Below are positions 4,784 through 5,590 of a stretch of 5,590 nt of DNA, in pieces. The stretch's first letter is position 1. Each line of letters begins with the position of its first letter. This DNA is from an uncultured Campylobacter sp. (lineage in GTDB: Bacteria > Campylobacterota > Campylobacteria > Campylobacterales > Campylobacteraceae): positions 1 through 5,590 of the forward strand of contig NZ_CAJPRT010000041.1 of assembly GCF_905373215.1 (NCBI RefSeq). The letters run 5' to 3'. The notes beneath the pieces were generated by a model. That model was not told the origin of the DNA. It did not search any database and worked only from the letters and a program-made list of their open reading frames with translations. A program made the position numbers and the translations under genes.

Positions 4784-5590
4784 CTACTCGCCAAACGCTT
4801 TTAGCTCGTCGCATACTTTGGCGAATTTCTCCTGCGCGCTTTGCAGCCCTTCGCGGTTGGCTTCGACTACGGCTTGCGGGGCGGAGGCCACGAATTTCTC
4901 GTTATTTAGCATGCCTGAGAGCTTTTCGATCTCTTTTTGCAGCTTCGCTTTTTGCGCGTTAAGGCGCGAAATCACGCCGCTAAGATCGACCCCCTCAAGC
5001 GGTACGAAAGTTTCTAGCCTCTCGCTCACGTCGCGGGCGGAATTTGCGATGTTTTGCTGCGTAAATTCCACTTCATCGACCTTGGCAAGCGTTTTGATGT
5101 AGTCCGCAGCAGCGCTTAGATCGACTGCGGATTTGACGTAGGCCTTGACTACTCGCGCATTACCGAGCTCGATCGTCGCCTTTGCGCGGCGAATGCTGAC
5201 GATCGCTTCGATGAGAAGCGAAAATAGCTCCTCGATCCGCTCGTCACGCTCGCCAGGATGTGGGTATCTCATCACCATGATGGAGCGTGCGTCTTGCAGC
5301 TTTGTGCCACTTAGCTCCTGATACAAATACTCGCTTAGAAACGGCATAAATGGGCTTAGTAGCTTCATCGCTTCTTTAAAAATCATCCCTAGCTCGCCGA
5401 TCGCGGCCTTGTCCGCTTTGCTAAGCTCGATGCCCCAGTCGCAAAACTCGTCCCAGAAAAATTTATAAAGCTCGGTCGCAGCGTCGTTGAAGCGGTATTC
5501 ATCTAAATTTTCCCGCACCGCGCTCACACAGCAATTAAAGCGCGAAAGCATATATTTGCCGAGGCTCGTTTTGATCTGCGCTGCGTCCAA
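4784..5590 (-). CDS. valS: Valyl-tRNA synthetase, C-terminal part (cut by the window edge)
   Basis: The last 268 codons of valyl-tRNA synthetase, the class I enzyme that charges tRNA-Val and edits mischarged threonine; family members are usually about 870-950 residues. The reading frame is open to the window edge, and the codon at the edge is internal, not a start. Residues numbered within the fragment: an all-helical anticodon-binding domain at about 1-145, with RFNDAATELYKFFWDEFCDW (33-52) and LLSPFMPFLSEYLYQEL (77-93), both characteristic of this synthetase; a linker with FVPLEGVDLS (195-204); then the C-terminal tRNA-binding coiled coil at about 203-265, with the family-typical LNNEKFVASAPQAVVE (228-243). 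The catalytic HIGH and KMSKS motifs and the editing domain lie outside the window. The C-terminus is intact, ending in TAG at 4784-4786. The 48-residue membrane gene follows 41 bases later. Confidence 0.96.
   Translation of the reverse strand: MDAAQIKTSLGKYMLSRFNCCVSAVRENLDEYRFNDAATELYKFFWDEFCDWGIELSKADKAAIGELGMIFKEAMKLLSPFMPFLSEYLYQELSGTKLQDARSIMVMRYPHPGERDERIEELFSLLIEAIVSIRRAKATIELGNARVVKAYVKSAVDLSAAADYIKTLAKVDEVEFTQQNIANSARDVSERLETFVPLEGVDLSGVISRLNAQKAKLQKEIEKLSGMLNNEKFVASAPQAVVEANREGLQSAQEKFAKVCDELKAFGE

Noticed and set aside
4818..5102. Plus-strand ORF of 94 codons antisense to valS
   Set aside because: Shadow of the coiled-coil coding region, with no start signals.
1..5590. CRISPR array, insertion sequence, tRNA or rRNA
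   Set aside because: No regularly spaced repeats with unique spacers, no transposase motifs or terminal repeats, and no cloverleaf-like segment were seen.

Overview
This window looks like a chromosomal segment of a Campylobacter-type epsilonproteobacterium, probably one of the higher-GC oral species (the C. gracilis / C. rectus / C. showae group). That placement is inferred from protein style, from AT-rich AAATTTAAA-like spacers between moderately GC-rich genes, and from a TATAAT promoter without a clear -35 box; no database search was possible. Every supported gene lies on the minus strand, so transcription runs from high to low coordinates.

Layout in the direction of transcription. The window opens inside valS (4784-5590), of which only the C-terminal 268 codons are present. 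It is followed 41 bases later by an unnamed 48-residue membrane protein (4596-4742). Next come ddh, meso-diaminopimelate dehydrogenase (3551-4537), and, after 44 bases, metN, the ATPase of the methionine importer (2517-3506, GTG start). No metI or metQ follows metN. Instead there is a stretch without a convincing gene (2151-2516).

The second unit is the most interesting part. A promoter-like region at about 2106-2150 has a perfect TATAAT. An inverted repeat overlaps it, and a GTGAA direct repeat with 11-base period covers the -35 area. It precedes a small secreted protein (1851-2084) whose mature part is about one quarter methionine and one quarter lysine, in MKxE/MKDx repeats. Its stop codon overlaps by one base the GTG start of an OmpR-type response regulator (1189-1851). 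That gene in turn overlaps by eight bases a membrane histidine kinase (24-1196). The three genes therefore form one tightly coupled operon: secreted Met/His/Lys-rich protein, regulator, kinase.

Working model (inference): the kinase senses an envelope condition related to what the small protein binds or buffers. Monovalent copper or silver, or oxidative attack on methionine, are the leading possibilities; acid or cation stress is an alternative. The regulator may autoregulate the operon through the repeats at the promoter. The upstream genes are housekeeping and nutritional: protein synthesis (valS), lysine/peptidoglycan precursor synthesis (ddh) and methionine uptake (metN).
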